In this document: positions 17,524 to 25,920 of the stretch, piece by piece | Layout: each line of letters begins with the position of its first letter | Position numbering within the stretch: position 1 is the stretch's first letter | NCBI GenBank assembly: GCA_034505495.1 | Contig: JAPDQV010000002.1 | Span: 54,587-118,586, forward strand | Origin: a candidate division KSB1 bacterium | GTDB taxonomy: Bacteria > Zhuqueibacterota > Zhuqueibacteria > Residuimicrobiales > Krinioviventaceae | DNA: 64,000 nt | Direction of reading: 5' to 3' | The notes under the pieces: generated by a model | What the model saw: the letters and a program-made list of their open reading frames with translations, nothing else | Told to the model about the DNA's origin: nothing | The model's database searches: none | Position numbers and translations under genes: made by a program

Positions 17524-20220
17524 TCATTTGAGAAGGAGCATGCTCCTAAAATCCGTAAACTCGTCGGCTTCAAATCGACAGATGTATACGCCGGACGGAA
17601 CGGGTTTTCCCTTCTGATCGAGGCCGTTCCAAACCACCTGATAAATGCCGCTGTCCTGCACACCATCGACCAGGGTGGTGACCCATTGGCCGTGCACGTT
17701 AAAGATCGACATAGTGACGGCAGCCTTTCGCGGCAGATGATAGGTGAGGGTGGTCGAAGGATTGAACGGATTGGGATAGTTTTGCTCCAATCGATAGCTT
17801 AGGATCGGTTTACCGCCTGGTGCCGTAATGGAGGCCGGGTCGACGGAAAGCGTAAGAGCGAGGTCAATGGTGCTGTTGGGATCAGCTGAGTCCACGGCGA
17901 GGCCTTGGGCGGGATCGGCGCTCGGGTAATAGCTTACTTGAAAAGCGGGGCGGGCGACCATCAGCCGATAGGAACCGCTGTCGAGGCCGGTCAATGCAAA
18001 ACTTCCGTCCGCACCCGTCAAACAGGACTGTACGACATTATTGTTTGCATCGACCGCACAGACCATGGCTTGCTCCACGCCCTCGTTGCCGTCGTTGACC
18101 TCGCCGGCGAGAACGCCGCCCAGCGGCGTCTGCGGCACCTGCGCCGGCTGCAGGGCGATTTCTATGCCGTCACGGCGATTGGTACCGTCCAACTCAAAAA
18201 CGACTGCTCGAGTCGGATTGTGGGTATCGTCATAGAACTCCCCGACATAGCCTCGCGCCCAAGCTGAGATAATATACTTCCCTCCCGCGATACCGACGAT
18301 TTCGAAACCTCCTTCCGTATTCGTCACGCCGGTGTAATAGATGCGTGCCCATTGGGCAGCCGGACCCGTAAAGTTCTTGGGAAGCTTGGCGGGAAAAACC
18401 GTCACCAGCGCTTGAGGAATCGGCGCGCCGGTCGCCTCATCTATTACCGTACCGGTAACGATGCTTCCTGCGGCGGCGGGAACAGGTATTTTAAAGTCGA
18501 TGTTCGGTGTCTCTTGTCCGGCCGTTACATGCACCACATCGGCAGACTGCGCCGGCTTGTCATCGAAATACTCGACATACCCGCCGAATCTCACGGCGAT
18601 GTAATAGTCGCCTTCACAAACCGGATACAGGCGATAGGCGCCCGACTCATCGGTGGTGGTGACCAGTTGGGATAAATGTTTTAAAGAATTTTTCACATTT
18701 CCGCGTTTGGGGACTGCCTGCACAACGGCATTGGCGACCGGCTCATTGTTTCCCTCAAAAGTGACCCTGCCGCTGACTGCCCCATAATCCGTGCTTGTGT
18801 CGAGAACGAAATCAATGCCGCTGACGACTTGTCCTTCCGCTACTTGAATGGGCGTTGCATCCTTTAGCTGTGCGGCTCCGTCGTACCAGACGCCTTTAAG
18901 CTGCCGTGCATCTTTGATCCAAGCGCCGACGAAATAGACGCCGGCGCGCAGATTAGCCAGCTCATAGTTGCCTCCGGTATCGGTTTCAGCATAGCGCCGC
19001 AGCTTTGCCCAGGTCAAATCATCACTCTGATTCTGGTAAACGAAAGTGATGAACGCACCGGCTATCGGCATACCGGATGAATCGCGTACAGTACCGGTAA
19101 TCTTGGCTGTGGGCTCGGCAAAGTTAAAGTCAATGCCGGAGGTCTCCTTTCCGGCCTGCACCGCAACCGGATCCGCATCCTTTGCCCGTGTTTTATTATT
19201 ATAGAACAGAACATAATTAAAGCTGCCGATGCCGGCCTGCGCCATGACGCGAAATGTCCCTTCCGGTAGACCGGAAATCTTGTACTTGCCTTCTTCATCT
19301 GTGACGGCCGTCTGGCGAACAATATTGACGCCGGGAATGTCCAGAAGTGCAGGGCTGTTGTCGAAAGGCTGCGCCGAAACGACCGCTCCGGCCAGCGGCT
19401 TGCCCTCATCAGCTATCACCGTGCCGGAAATTGCACCGCCCTTGGCCAGCGGAAAATCGATATTCGGAACTTCTTGTCCTTTTACAATCACCGGTTTGGC
19501 TCTGACCATCGAATAGGCATTTTCGTAATACTCGGGCAAATAACCGTTGGCGTAAGCGGCAACCAAATAGGTGTCGTCCGGCATGTTGCTGATCTTGTAA
19601 TTGCCGGATGCGTCAGAGACGGCGAAAAGATTCTTTTGCGCAAAAGGGCTCTTGCGGCTCAAAGCCACGATCCATGCGCCGGCAATCGGTGATCCGGTTT
19701 CCTCATCAGTAACGCGACCGGAAATGGCTCCGGCGCCGCCGGCAAGCTTTTTCAGGTTAAAGTCGATGCCGGTAACTGCGGCTCCGTCGGCAATGTGCAC
19801 CGGATCAGCGTCCATCGGCGAACGGCCGTTGCGGTAGAACTGGATGTCGTAATTTTCGGCCGTGGCCACGACATAGTAATCGCCGGCATCCAGATGACGG
19901 AGCGTATATTCACCTTGATTGTCGCTGACCGACGTCTGGACCGCAACCCCCTCCTGGTTCACCGACCAGCAGAAAACCGTTGCGCCGCGAATGGGCTTGC
20001 CCCCGCTCTTGACCTTGCCGGAAATCGAGCCGCTGCCGTTTACCTGGAGAAGGGCGGGAGAAACGCCTTGGTCGTTCTCAGTGATCCACTGGCGAATCGC
20101 CAATTCCATGTTCAGCTGCAACGGATCAGCCGACAGGTACGGCTTGGCGGCGCCAACGGCAAGAGGTGAAACCCCCAAGACCCCTGCAAAAACAAGCAAG
20201 AGGATCAACACCTTTTTCAT
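17524..20220 (-). CDS. large surface protein with seven carboxypeptidase-regulatory-like repeats and T9SS tail
   Basis: 898 residues from the ATG at 20218-20220; a TTG 12 bases upstream overlaps the GGAGG ribosome site and is rejected. The signal peptide is KKVLILLLVFAGVLGVSPLAVGA. Seven Ig-like beta domains of about 95 residues follow. Each opens with G-x-(I/V)-(S/T)-G-x-V and the P-(I/V)-x-x-A pattern, for example GSISGKVKSGGKPIRGATV, GAISGRVTDEETGSPIAGAW and AKITGTVRDSSGMPIAGAF. Most end in a GIDFNL-type strand after an AGxxxSGIDF link. The C-terminal 80 residues form a T9SS domain (YRLEQNYPNPFNPSTTLTYHL). No catalytic module is seen; a structural or adhesive surface role is likely. Confidence 0.88.
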   Translation of the reverse strand: MKKVLILLLVFAGVLGVSPLAVGAAKPYLSADPLQLNMELAIRQWITENDQGVSPALLQVNGSGSISGKVKSGGKPIRGATVFCWSVNQEGVAVQTSVSDNQGEYTLRHLDAGDYYVVATAENYDIQFYRNGRSPMDADPVHIADGAAVTGIDFNLKKLAGGAGAISGRVTDEETGSPIAGAWIVALSRKSPFAQKNLFAVSDASGNYKISNMPDDTYLVAAYANGYLPEYYENAYSMVRAKPVIVKGQEVPNIDFPLAKGGAISGTVIADEGKPLAGAVVSAQPFDNSPALLDIPGVNIVRQTAVTDEEGKYKISGLPEGTFRVMAQAGIGSFNYVLFYNNKTRAKDADPVAVQAGKETSGIDFNFAEPTAKITGTVRDSSGMPIAGAFITFVYQNQSDDLTWAKLRRYAETDTGGNYELANLRAGVYFVGAWIKDARQLKGVWYDGAAQLKDATPIQVAEGQVVSGIDFVLDTSTDYGAVSGRVTFEGNNEPVANAVVQAVPKRGNVKNSLKHLSQLVTTTDESGAYRLYPVCEGDYYIAVRFGGYVEYFDDKPAQSADVVHVTAGQETPNIDFKIPVPAAAGSIVTGTVIDEATGAPIPQALVTVFPAKLPKNFTGPAAQWARIYYTGVTNTEGGFEIVGIAGGKYIISAWARGYVGEFYDDTHNPTRAVVFELDGTNRRDGIEIALQPAQVPQTPLGGVLAGEVNDGNEGVEQAMVCAVDANNNVVQSCLTGADGSFALTGLDSGSYRLMVARPAFQVSYYPSADPAQGLAVDSADPNSTIDLALTLSVDPASITAPGGKPILSYRLEQNYPNPFNPSTTLTYHLPRKAAVTMSIFNVHGQWVTTLVDGVQDSGIYQVVWNGLDQKGKPVPSGVYICRFEADEFTDFRSMLLLK

Positions 20221-20471
20221 AACAACCTCCAAGAAAAAAGACTGAAAACTCTAAATGCAATGGATATGCCTAAAACAGATTTGCGGATCAAAATCTGGAT
20301 AAGTTTGCACTTTTACCGTGGCTTTAACGATAGGCTAAGTCCATATATTCCAAGGTTTCCAACGTGATCAGCCGATCAACCGATGTCAAAAATGTAAGCC
20401 GCATTTCTTTTTAGCTATACTCGGCATTTTTTTCATTGCTAAACGAAAAAAATGCGCAGTCATAAAACAGT
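20221..20471. other. intergenic region with an 11-base inverted repeat
   Basis: The region holds the leader of the seven-repeat protein gene (minus strand, read from its right-hand side) and a strong AT-rich hairpin: GCATTTTTTTC (20424-20434) against GAAAAAAATGC (20445-20455), 10-base loop. The hairpin lies 17 bases past the stop of the SpmAB-like gene and may act as its transcription end, though no T run follows on the minus strand. Confidence 0.4.
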
Positions 20472-21701
20472 CTAAAGAAACAGCAGGCGGCAAATGGCCA
20501 CGGCGGCGGCAATGCCTGCCGCATCCGCCGTCAATCCGACCGCCGCGGCGTAACGGGTGCGCTTGATGCCGACGGCGCCGAAATAGACGGCCAGTACATA
20601 AAAAGTCGTCTCCGTGCAGCCGTAAAGGGTCGAGGCGAGCAGGCCGATGAACGAGTCGGCGCCGTGGGTTTTAATTAACTCTGTGATGACGCCCAAGGAT
20701 CCGCTGCCCGAAAGGGGGCGAAGCAGTGCGGCGGGCAATACTTCGGCCGGCATACCCAAGGCGTCGGTAATCGGCGAGAGCAGGTCGGCAAAGACCCGCA
20801 TAGCGCCCGAAGACCGGAACAGAGCGACTGCCGCGAGAATCGCGGTGAGGAAAGGGATGATGCGCACCGCCGTCTGAAAGCCCTCTTTGGCGCCTTCGAT
20901 AAACGCTTCATACACTTTGATCTTTTTCACCATGCCGATGAGCAGAATGAACAGAATCAACAAGGGGATCAGCGCATTCGAGAGGAGCTCGACCCCGCTG
21001 CGCAGGAACTGACGCAGGTGCAGCCTCTGTAAAAGCGGCAAGACCAACGTGTTGAATCCCCATACAACAACAACGGCCGCAAGGAGCTGGGCGGCGATTT
21101 GCATTAGGTTTTTGCGCGATCGACTGCGAGCCAGTTTTCCGTACCACTTGGCGGCGAGAATCGCCGTTAAAGTGGCAATAGTCGACGCGAAGATCGTCGG
21201 GCCGACCACGGCGGCCGGATCCGTAGACCCCAGACCGGCCCGCACACCGATGATGGTCATTGGTGCCAATGTGATTGCGGCCGTGTTAAGGCCGAGGAAC
21301 AGGATCATGGCGTCGGAGGCGGTTTCGGGGTCGGGATTGAGCTCCTGCAAATGCTCCATGGCGCGGATGCCGAAAGGCGTAGCGGCGTTGCCGAGCCCCA
21401 ACCAGCTCGCAGCCAAGTTCAGCGTCATGGCGCCGATCGCCGGATGGTCGGCGGGCACATCCGGAAAGAGTCGACGGCTGAGCGGCCGAAGCAGTCGCGC
21501 CAGCCCTTGAATCCAACCGGAGGCTTCGGCAATTTTCATCATGCCTAACCAAAAGCTCATGATGCCGATCAACCCCATGGCGGTGGATACTGCGGTGCCC
21601 ACGGCATCGACGAGGCTGGGCATAAGAGCCGAAAGATTGCCGAAAACGACAGCTGCAGCCAACGAAATTGCGATCAAAAGGAACCAAATCCAATTCATCA
21701 T
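20472..21701 (-). CDS. fused SpmA-SpmB nucleoside-recognition membrane protein
   Basis: 409 residues, which equals the combined length of SpmA and SpmB. The N-terminal half has LIGIMSFWLGMMKIAEASGW and LNLAASWLGLGNAATPFGIRAME, the SpmA Gate-domain signature. The C-terminal half repeats the fold, with VKKIKVYEAFIEGAKEGF, VRIIPFLTAILAAV, PLSGSGSLGV and STLYGCTETTFYVLAVYFGAVG, the SpmB signature. In Bacillus SpmA and SpmB act in spore-core dehydration, but fused homologues are widespread in non-sporulating bacteria with unknown roles. A palindrome AAAAGCT-A-AGCTTTT (21726-21740) lies about 25 bases upstream of the start. Confidence 0.85.
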   Translation of the reverse strand: MMNWIWFLLIAISLAAAVVFGNLSALMPSLVDAVGTAVSTAMGLIGIMSFWLGMMKIAEASGWIQGLARLLRPLSRRLFPDVPADHPAIGAMTLNLAASWLGLGNAATPFGIRAMEHLQELNPDPETASDAMILFLGLNTAAITLAPMTIIGVRAGLGSTDPAAVVGPTIFASTIATLTAILAAKWYGKLARSRSRKNLMQIAAQLLAAVVVVWGFNTLVLPLLQRLHLRQFLRSGVELLSNALIPLLILFILLIGMVKKIKVYEAFIEGAKEGFQTAVRIIPFLTAILAAVALFRSSGAMRVFADLLSPITDALGMPAEVLPAALLRPLSGSGSLGVITELIKTHGADSFIGLLASTLYGCTETTFYVLAVYFGAVGIKRTRYAAAVGLTADAAGIAAAVAICRLLFL

Positions 21702-22005
21702 TCTAAGCCGTCTCCTTTTCCTAATAAAAGCTAAGCTTTTTTAAATTAAAGACAAGCAAAATGAAAACCGATCCGTGGCGTTTATTTTTCAAAGGGCGAC
21801 AAATCCTTTCTGCCGAGGCAAGGCTCATTCGCCCCCCTGGATGCTCCACGCCCCGTTTCGATAAAAGCTGGAAGTTTGATTCACGATTTTTTCTGCAGGC
21901 TGGATAGAAATGATTTGTCTTGCCGAAAAGATCAGAGAAATTATTTGGATTTTTGGGACGTCTTTGCTATTTTTTCCCGACTTTAGATTTTAATGGAGGA
22001 TTTCA
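21702..22005. promoter_or_regulatory. divergent promoter region of the SpmAB-like and ferredoxin genes
   Basis: 304 bases with no gene. A perfect palindrome (7-base arms, 21726-21740) lies close to the SpmAB-like start and could be an operator. The ferredoxin gene has a clear TGGAGG ribosome site before its ATG at 22006. I see no convincing promoter hexamer pair and no RNA motif. Confidence 0.4.
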
Positions 22006-22191
22006 ATGAAAGTCAAGGTCGATCCTGATCTGTGCACGGGTTGCGAGTTGTGCGTGGACACGGTGCCGGATGTTTTCCAGATGGGCGACGGCGTCGCGGT
22101 CGTCAAGAGCGCAACGGTTCCGGCCGGGTTGGAAGATGAGGTAAAAGAAGCGGCAGAGTCCTGCCCATCCGAAGCCATCATCATCGAATAA
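22006..22191 (+). CDS. small [4Fe-4S] ferredoxin
   Basis: 61 residues. Cys10, Cys13 and Cys16 form CTGCELC and Cys53 lies in ESCPSEAI, giving ligands for one 4Fe-4S cluster. The second cluster's CxxC pattern is missing, as in the single-cluster ferredoxins of Thermotoga and Pyrococcus. The rest is acidic (DPDLC, EDEVKEAAE), as usual for a soluble electron carrier. It acts in the cytoplasm as a low-potential electron donor or acceptor; partners are not evident here. It is a single-gene unit with a terminator 22 bases after the stop. Confidence 0.93.
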   Translation: MKVKVDPDLCTGCELCVDTVPDVFQMGDGVAVVKSATVPAGLEDEVKEAAESCPSEAIIIE

Positions 22192-22212
22192 GTCCTTTTT
22201 AATGTCTTGCAG

Positions 22213-22244
22213 AAAATGGCCGATTAACAGTCGGCCATTTTTTT
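22213..22244 (+). terminator. intrinsic terminator of the ferredoxin gene
   Basis: AAAATGGCCGA (22213-22223) pairs with TCGGCCATTTT (22231-22241) around a 7-base loop, followed by more T residues: a textbook terminator. It insulates the ferredoxin gene from the TRAP operon. Confidence 0.85.
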
Positions 22245-22303
22245 AATCATCTTTCCCGGCTTTTTTCCACTTGTCTCCCTTATCACCCTCGGCGGAGCAG
22301 AGA

Positions 22304-23278
22304 ATGCATCGAAAGTATCGCTTGACGGCGTTGCTCGGTCTTTTGCTGCTGAGTTGCCGTGGCGGCGACCAAAGTGTAAAGGTGCTCAAAATTGCCCACG
22401 GCTTGAATGTCGATAATCCCGTGCATAAAGGCATGGTCTACATGGCAGCCCGCGCCTGGGAAAAGTCAAACGGCACCCTGCGCATCGACATCTATCCCAG
22501 CGAACAATTGGGGACGGAAAAAGAGTGCATCGAGCAGCTGCAGCTCGGCATCCTGTCGATGACCAAGGTTTCCAGCGCGGCATTGGAGAGCTTTGCTCCG
22601 CAGTTCAAAGTTTTCGCCCTGCCTTATCTCTTTCGCGATGATGATCACAAGTGGCGGGTTTATCGCAGTGAAATCGGCAGGAAACTGCTTTTGGCGGGCG
22701 AGTCGAAAGGCATGCGCGGCTTGTGCTATTACGATGCCGGGGCGCGCAGTTTCTACACCAAGCAGCGGCCGATCCTGCACCCTGATGATCTAAAAGGCCT
22801 TAAAATCCGCGTCCAATTGAGCCCCATGGCCATCCAGATGATCGATGTGCTCGGCGGTTCGGCAACCCCTATTCCGTGGGGTGAGCTCTATACCGCTCTG
22901 CAGCAGGGCGTGGTCGACGGCGCCGAGAACAACGCGCCCAGCCTTTATACATCGAGACATTATGAAGTCGCCAAATATTATAGTTTGGACGAGCATACGA
23001 TGGTGCCGGACATTCTGCTGATCAGCACTTTGGTGTGGAACGATCTTTCGCCTTTTCATAAGCAAGTACTGCAGGAAGCGGCGGATGAATCGGTGGAATA
23101 CCAGCGCCGGGTTTGGAAAGAGTTCGTTCAGGAAGCTATGGAAAAAATGAAAGCTGCAGGCCTGCAGGTTTATTATCCGGATAAGCGCCCATTCATGGAG
23201 CGGGCGCAGGCCATGTACCAAGCCTATGAGGGCACGGAAATCGGCGAGTTGGCGCGCCGTATCAGGGAGATTGAATGA
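22304..23278 (+). CDS. dctP: TRAP transporter substrate-binding protein, DctP family
   Basis: 324 residues from the ATG at 22304, with GGAG 7 bases before it; an in-frame ATG at 22271 lacks a ribosome site and would bury the leader. The leader LLGLLLLSC is lipoprotein-like. The two-lobe DctP fold shows KIRVQLSPMA, with the arginine that binds the substrate carboxylate, and IPWGELYTALQQGVVDGAENN, the family signature. The protein binds an organic acid or sugar acid outside the inner membrane and delivers it to DctQ-DctM. It overlaps dctQ by 4 bases (ATGA), so translation is coupled. It is the first gene of an apparent eleven-kilobase operon. Confidence 0.9.
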   Translation: MHRKYRLTALLGLLLLSCRGGDQSVKVLKIAHGLNVDNPVHKGMVYMAARAWEKSNGTLRIDIYPSEQLGTEKECIEQLQLGILSMTKVSSAALESFAPQFKVFALPYLFRDDDHKWRVYRSEIGRKLLLAGESKGMRGLCYYDAGARSFYTKQRPILHPDDLKGLKIRVQLSPMAIQMIDVLGGSATPIPWGELYTALQQGVVDGAENNAPSLYTSRHYEVAKYYSLDEHTMVPDILLISTLVWNDLSPFHKQVLQEAADESVEYQRRVWKEFVQEAMEKMKAAGLQVYYPDKRPFMERAQAMYQAYEGTEIGELARRIREIE

Positions 23279-23790
23279 TCGGACCGAAAGTCAAAACAGT
23301 ATTAGACCGTATTTTGGAACGGCTGGTTGCTGTCGTCATGGCCGTCCTTACGCTCGATGTAACGTGGCAGGTGGCGACGCGGTTCATCCTTAAGCATCCC
23401 AGTAATTGGACTGAAGAACTGGCGACGTTTCTCATGATTTGGGTCGGTCTGTTGGGAGCAGCTGTCGCTCTGCATCGTCGAGCCCATCTGGGCATCGACT
23501 ATTTTGTCGGCCGTCTTTCCCCTTATTCAGCCGCCGTTGCCGAGGCTTTCGTTTATTTTGCCATTTTGCTTTTTGCCGTGTTCGTGTTTATTATCGGCGG
23601 GCTAAGGTTGGTGATCGTGACGTTCCGCTTCGGTCAGCTTACACCGGCTCTGCACATTCCGATGGGATTTGTCTATCTGGCCGTGCCGACATCCGGACTT
23701 TTCTTTGCCCTCTACAGTCTTGAATTTTTTCTGGGGGCAATGAAAAAGGTTAAAGCGGTTGTCGACAACTCAACATCGCTCAAGAGCTAA
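23275..23790 (+). CDS. dctQ: TRAP transporter small membrane subunit, DctQ
   Basis: 171 residues with four membrane helices. The conserved first-half pattern is present: VTWQVATRFILKHPSNWTEELATFLMIWVGLLGAAVALHRRAHLGID (shown here as the contiguous DctQ core around residues 25-75, with the WTEE pair before helix 2). DctQ joins the large channel subunit to form the sodium-driven TRAP membrane complex. The start ATG overlaps the dctP stop, and dctM begins 16 bases after its stop. Substrate is set by DctP, not by this subunit. Confidence 0.88.
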   Translation: MIGPKVKTVLDRILERLVAVVMAVLTLDVTWQVATRFILKHPSNWTEELATFLMIWVGLLGAAVALHRRAHLGIDYFVGRLSPYSAAVAEAFVYFAILLFAVFVFIIGGLRLVIVTFRFGQLTPALHIPMGFVYLAVPTSGLFFALYSLEFFLGAMKKVKAVVDNSTSLKS

Positions 23791-23806
23791 GGCTTGGAGC
23801 AGCACT

Positions 23807-25108
23807 ATGGACCTGCCGCTTGTTCTTCTCATCGTCAGCTTTGTCGTTCTGCTCGTTCTCAACGTGCCGATCGCTTTTGCTATAGGCATCGCCTCGCTGC
23901 TCACTATTTTTGCCGTCGGCGGATTGCCGGCGTTTTTAACGGTGGCCTATACGATGACCACCGGCATCGACAGTTTTTCTCTTTTGGCGATTCCGTTTTT
24001 TATTTTGGCCGGCAATTTAATGGGACAGGGAGGAATTGCACGGCGTCTGATTGCTGCCGCCGAAACTTTGGTCGGTCGTCTGCCCGGCGGCTTGGCCTAC
24101 GTCAACATTTTGACCTGCATGGCGTTCGGCGCCATTTCGGGCTCTGCCGCGGCCGCAGTCTCCAGCATCGGCGGTGCGATGGTGCCGCTGATGAACCGCG
24201 CCGGCTATGACCGCGAATTTAACGCCGCGGTCAGCATTACGGCCGCCACCACCGGACTTTTGATTCCGCCGAGCAACGTCATGATCGTCTATTCGTTAGC
24301 GGCAGGCGGTGCGGTTTCCGTGGCGGCGATCTTTATGGCCGGCATTCTGCCGGGTATTTTGGTCGGCCTGGGGCTCCTGATCACCGCCGCCGTCATGTCG
24401 GTCAAAAACAAATACGGCCGCGGCGGGCGGGTTTCGGCCCGTGAAGGGCTGCGGCGTCTGGCCGAAGCGTTGCCGCCTTTATCGCTGATCGTCCTGGTCC
24501 TGGGCGGCATCCTCAGCGGTGTGTTCACCGCGACGGAAGCTTCGGCGATCGCCGTTCTTTATGCGCTTTTGCTCTCCGTCGTCGTTTATCGCGAAGTGAA
24601 GGTGCGCGACCTTCCGGCCATTCTGCTGCAGTCCGGAGTTACGACCTCGGTCGTCTTTTTGCTGATCGGCGCCTCGATGTGCATGTCATACGTGCTGGCG
24701 CATCAAAACATCCCGCAGCAGATCAGCGCCGCGCTCCTCGGCGTCTCGAAGGATCCGGCGGTGATTCTGATCATCATCAATTTGCTGCTGTTGTTCGTCG
24801 GCACGTTTATGGATATGACGCCGGCGGTTCTCATCTTTACGCCGATTTTTCTGCCGGTAGTGACCAAGCTCGGCGTCGACCCGGTGCATTTCGGCATCAT
24901 CATGATCACCAACCTCTGCATCGGCATCTGCACGCCGCCGGTAGGCGCCTGCCTGTTCGTCGGTTGCGGCATTGCCGAAACCACCATCTCCAAAGTCATG
25001 CGGCCGATTCTGCCGTTCTTTTTGTCGATGATCATCACCCTTTTTGTCATTACTTTTGTACCCCAATTGTCTTTGGCGTTGCCCAAAATGCTGCATTTGT
25101 TAAAGTGA
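23807..25108 (+). CDS. dctM: TRAP transporter large permease subunit, DctM
   Basis: 433 residues from the ATG at 23807, preceded by TTGGAG; upstream in-frame codons overlap dctQ. About twelve membrane helices. Family motifs include LNVPIAFAIGIAS near the N-terminus, IPFFILAGNLMGQGGIARRL, the FGAISGSAAAAVSSIG loop and LLIPPSNVMIVYSLAAGG in the first half, and GTFMDMTPAVLIFTPIFLPV with TNLCIGICTPPVGACLFVG in the second. It forms the sodium-coupled channel for the acid bound by DctP. The following SDR gene begins 18 bases after its stop. Confidence 0.92.
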   Translation: MDLPLVLLIVSFVVLLVLNVPIAFAIGIASLLTIFAVGGLPAFLTVAYTMTTGIDSFSLLAIPFFILAGNLMGQGGIARRLIAAAETLVGRLPGGLAYVNILTCMAFGAISGSAAAAVSSIGGAMVPLMNRAGYDREFNAAVSITAATTGLLIPPSNVMIVYSLAAGGAVSVAAIFMAGILPGILVGLGLLITAAVMSVKNKYGRGGRVSAREGLRRLAEALPPLSLIVLVLGGILSGVFTATEASAIAVLYALLLSVVVYREVKVRDLPAILLQSGVTTSVVFLLIGASMCMSYVLAHQNIPQQISAALLGVSKDPAVILIIINLLLLFVGTFMDMTPAVLIFTPIFLPVVTKLGVDPVHFGIIMITNLCIGICTPPVGACLFVGCGIAETTISKVMRPILPFFLSMIITLFVITFVPQLSLALPKMLHLLK

Positions 25109-25125
25109 CGGGGATTCCGAACAAT

Positions 25126-25905
25126 ATGAGTTACCTGGAAGAACTTTATAGCCTGGAGAACCGGACCGCTGTCGTCATCGGCGGCGGGGGAGTGCTGGCC
25201 GGCGCCATGGCCGTCGGACTTGCCAAGGCCGGTGCGGATATCGCGGTTTTCGACTTGAACGGCGAGAACGCGGAAAAGACGGCGGCTGAAGCGGCTGCTC
25301 AGGGTGTGCGCTCGATGGCCGTACCCGGCAACGCCGCCTCGAAAGCCGACCTCGAACGCTGTCTGGAACAGGTGTGCAGAACATTGTCTCCGCCGAGCAT
25401 CCTCATCAATGCGGCCGGAATCAACTCGGCCACACCCTTTTTTGAAATTTCCGAAGAGGAATACGACCGCATCATGAGCGTGAATCTCAAAAGCATGTTT
25501 CTCGCCTGTCAGGTTTTCGGCAGAAAAATGATTGCGGAAGGCCGAGGCGGCAGCATTATCAACATTTCCTCCGCCTCTTCGGGCCCGCCGTTGTCCAAAG
25601 TCTTTACTTACAGTCTCAGCAAGGCGGGTGTCAACAATTTGACGCAGTGGCTGGCGCGCGAATGGGCGCCCTACCGCATTCGCGTCAATGCCGTGGCGCC
25701 GGGCTTTTTCCCCGCTGAACAAAATCGGAAAATATTGACGCAGGAGCGCATCGCCGACATCATGCGGCATACGCCCATGGCGCGATTCGGTGAACCGGAC
25801 GAGTTGATCGGTGCCGTGATTTGGCTGGCTTCCGACCGCGCCGCCTCATTCGTCACCGGCGCGCTTATTCGCGTCGACGGCGGCTTCTCGGCCATGACAA
25901 TATGA
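25126..25905 (+). CDS. short-chain dehydrogenase/reductase (sugar or sugar-acid oxidoreductase)
   Basis: 259 residues from the ATG at 25126. The frame is open upstream into dctM, so the start is chosen by position just after the dctM stop. The NAD(P) site is AVVIGGGGVLAGAMA (residues 15-29), with GGGGxLA in place of the usual TGxxxGxG; NAAG (95-98) follows. The catalytic set is Ser149, Tyr162 and Lys166 in TYSLSKAG. The C-terminus GALIRVDGGFSAM is typical. SDRs of this type often act on sugar acids such as fructuronate, mannonate or 2-keto-deoxygluconate. Neighbouring TRAP and gnd genes support a sugar-acid pathway, but the exact substrate is not readable. Confidence 0.85.
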   Translation: MSYLEELYSLENRTAVVIGGGGVLAGAMAVGLAKAGADIAVFDLNGENAEKTAAEAAAQGVRSMAVPGNAASKADLERCLEQVCRTLSPPSILINAAGINSATPFFEISEEEYDRIMSVNLKSMFLACQVFGRKMIAEGRGGSIINISSASSGPPLSKVFTYSLSKAGVNNLTQWLAREWAPYRIRVNAVAPGFFPAEQNRKILTQERIADIMRHTPMARFGEPDELIGAVIWLASDRAASFVTGALIRVDGGFSAMTI

Positions 25906-25920
25906 TATGGAGAAAGGACG

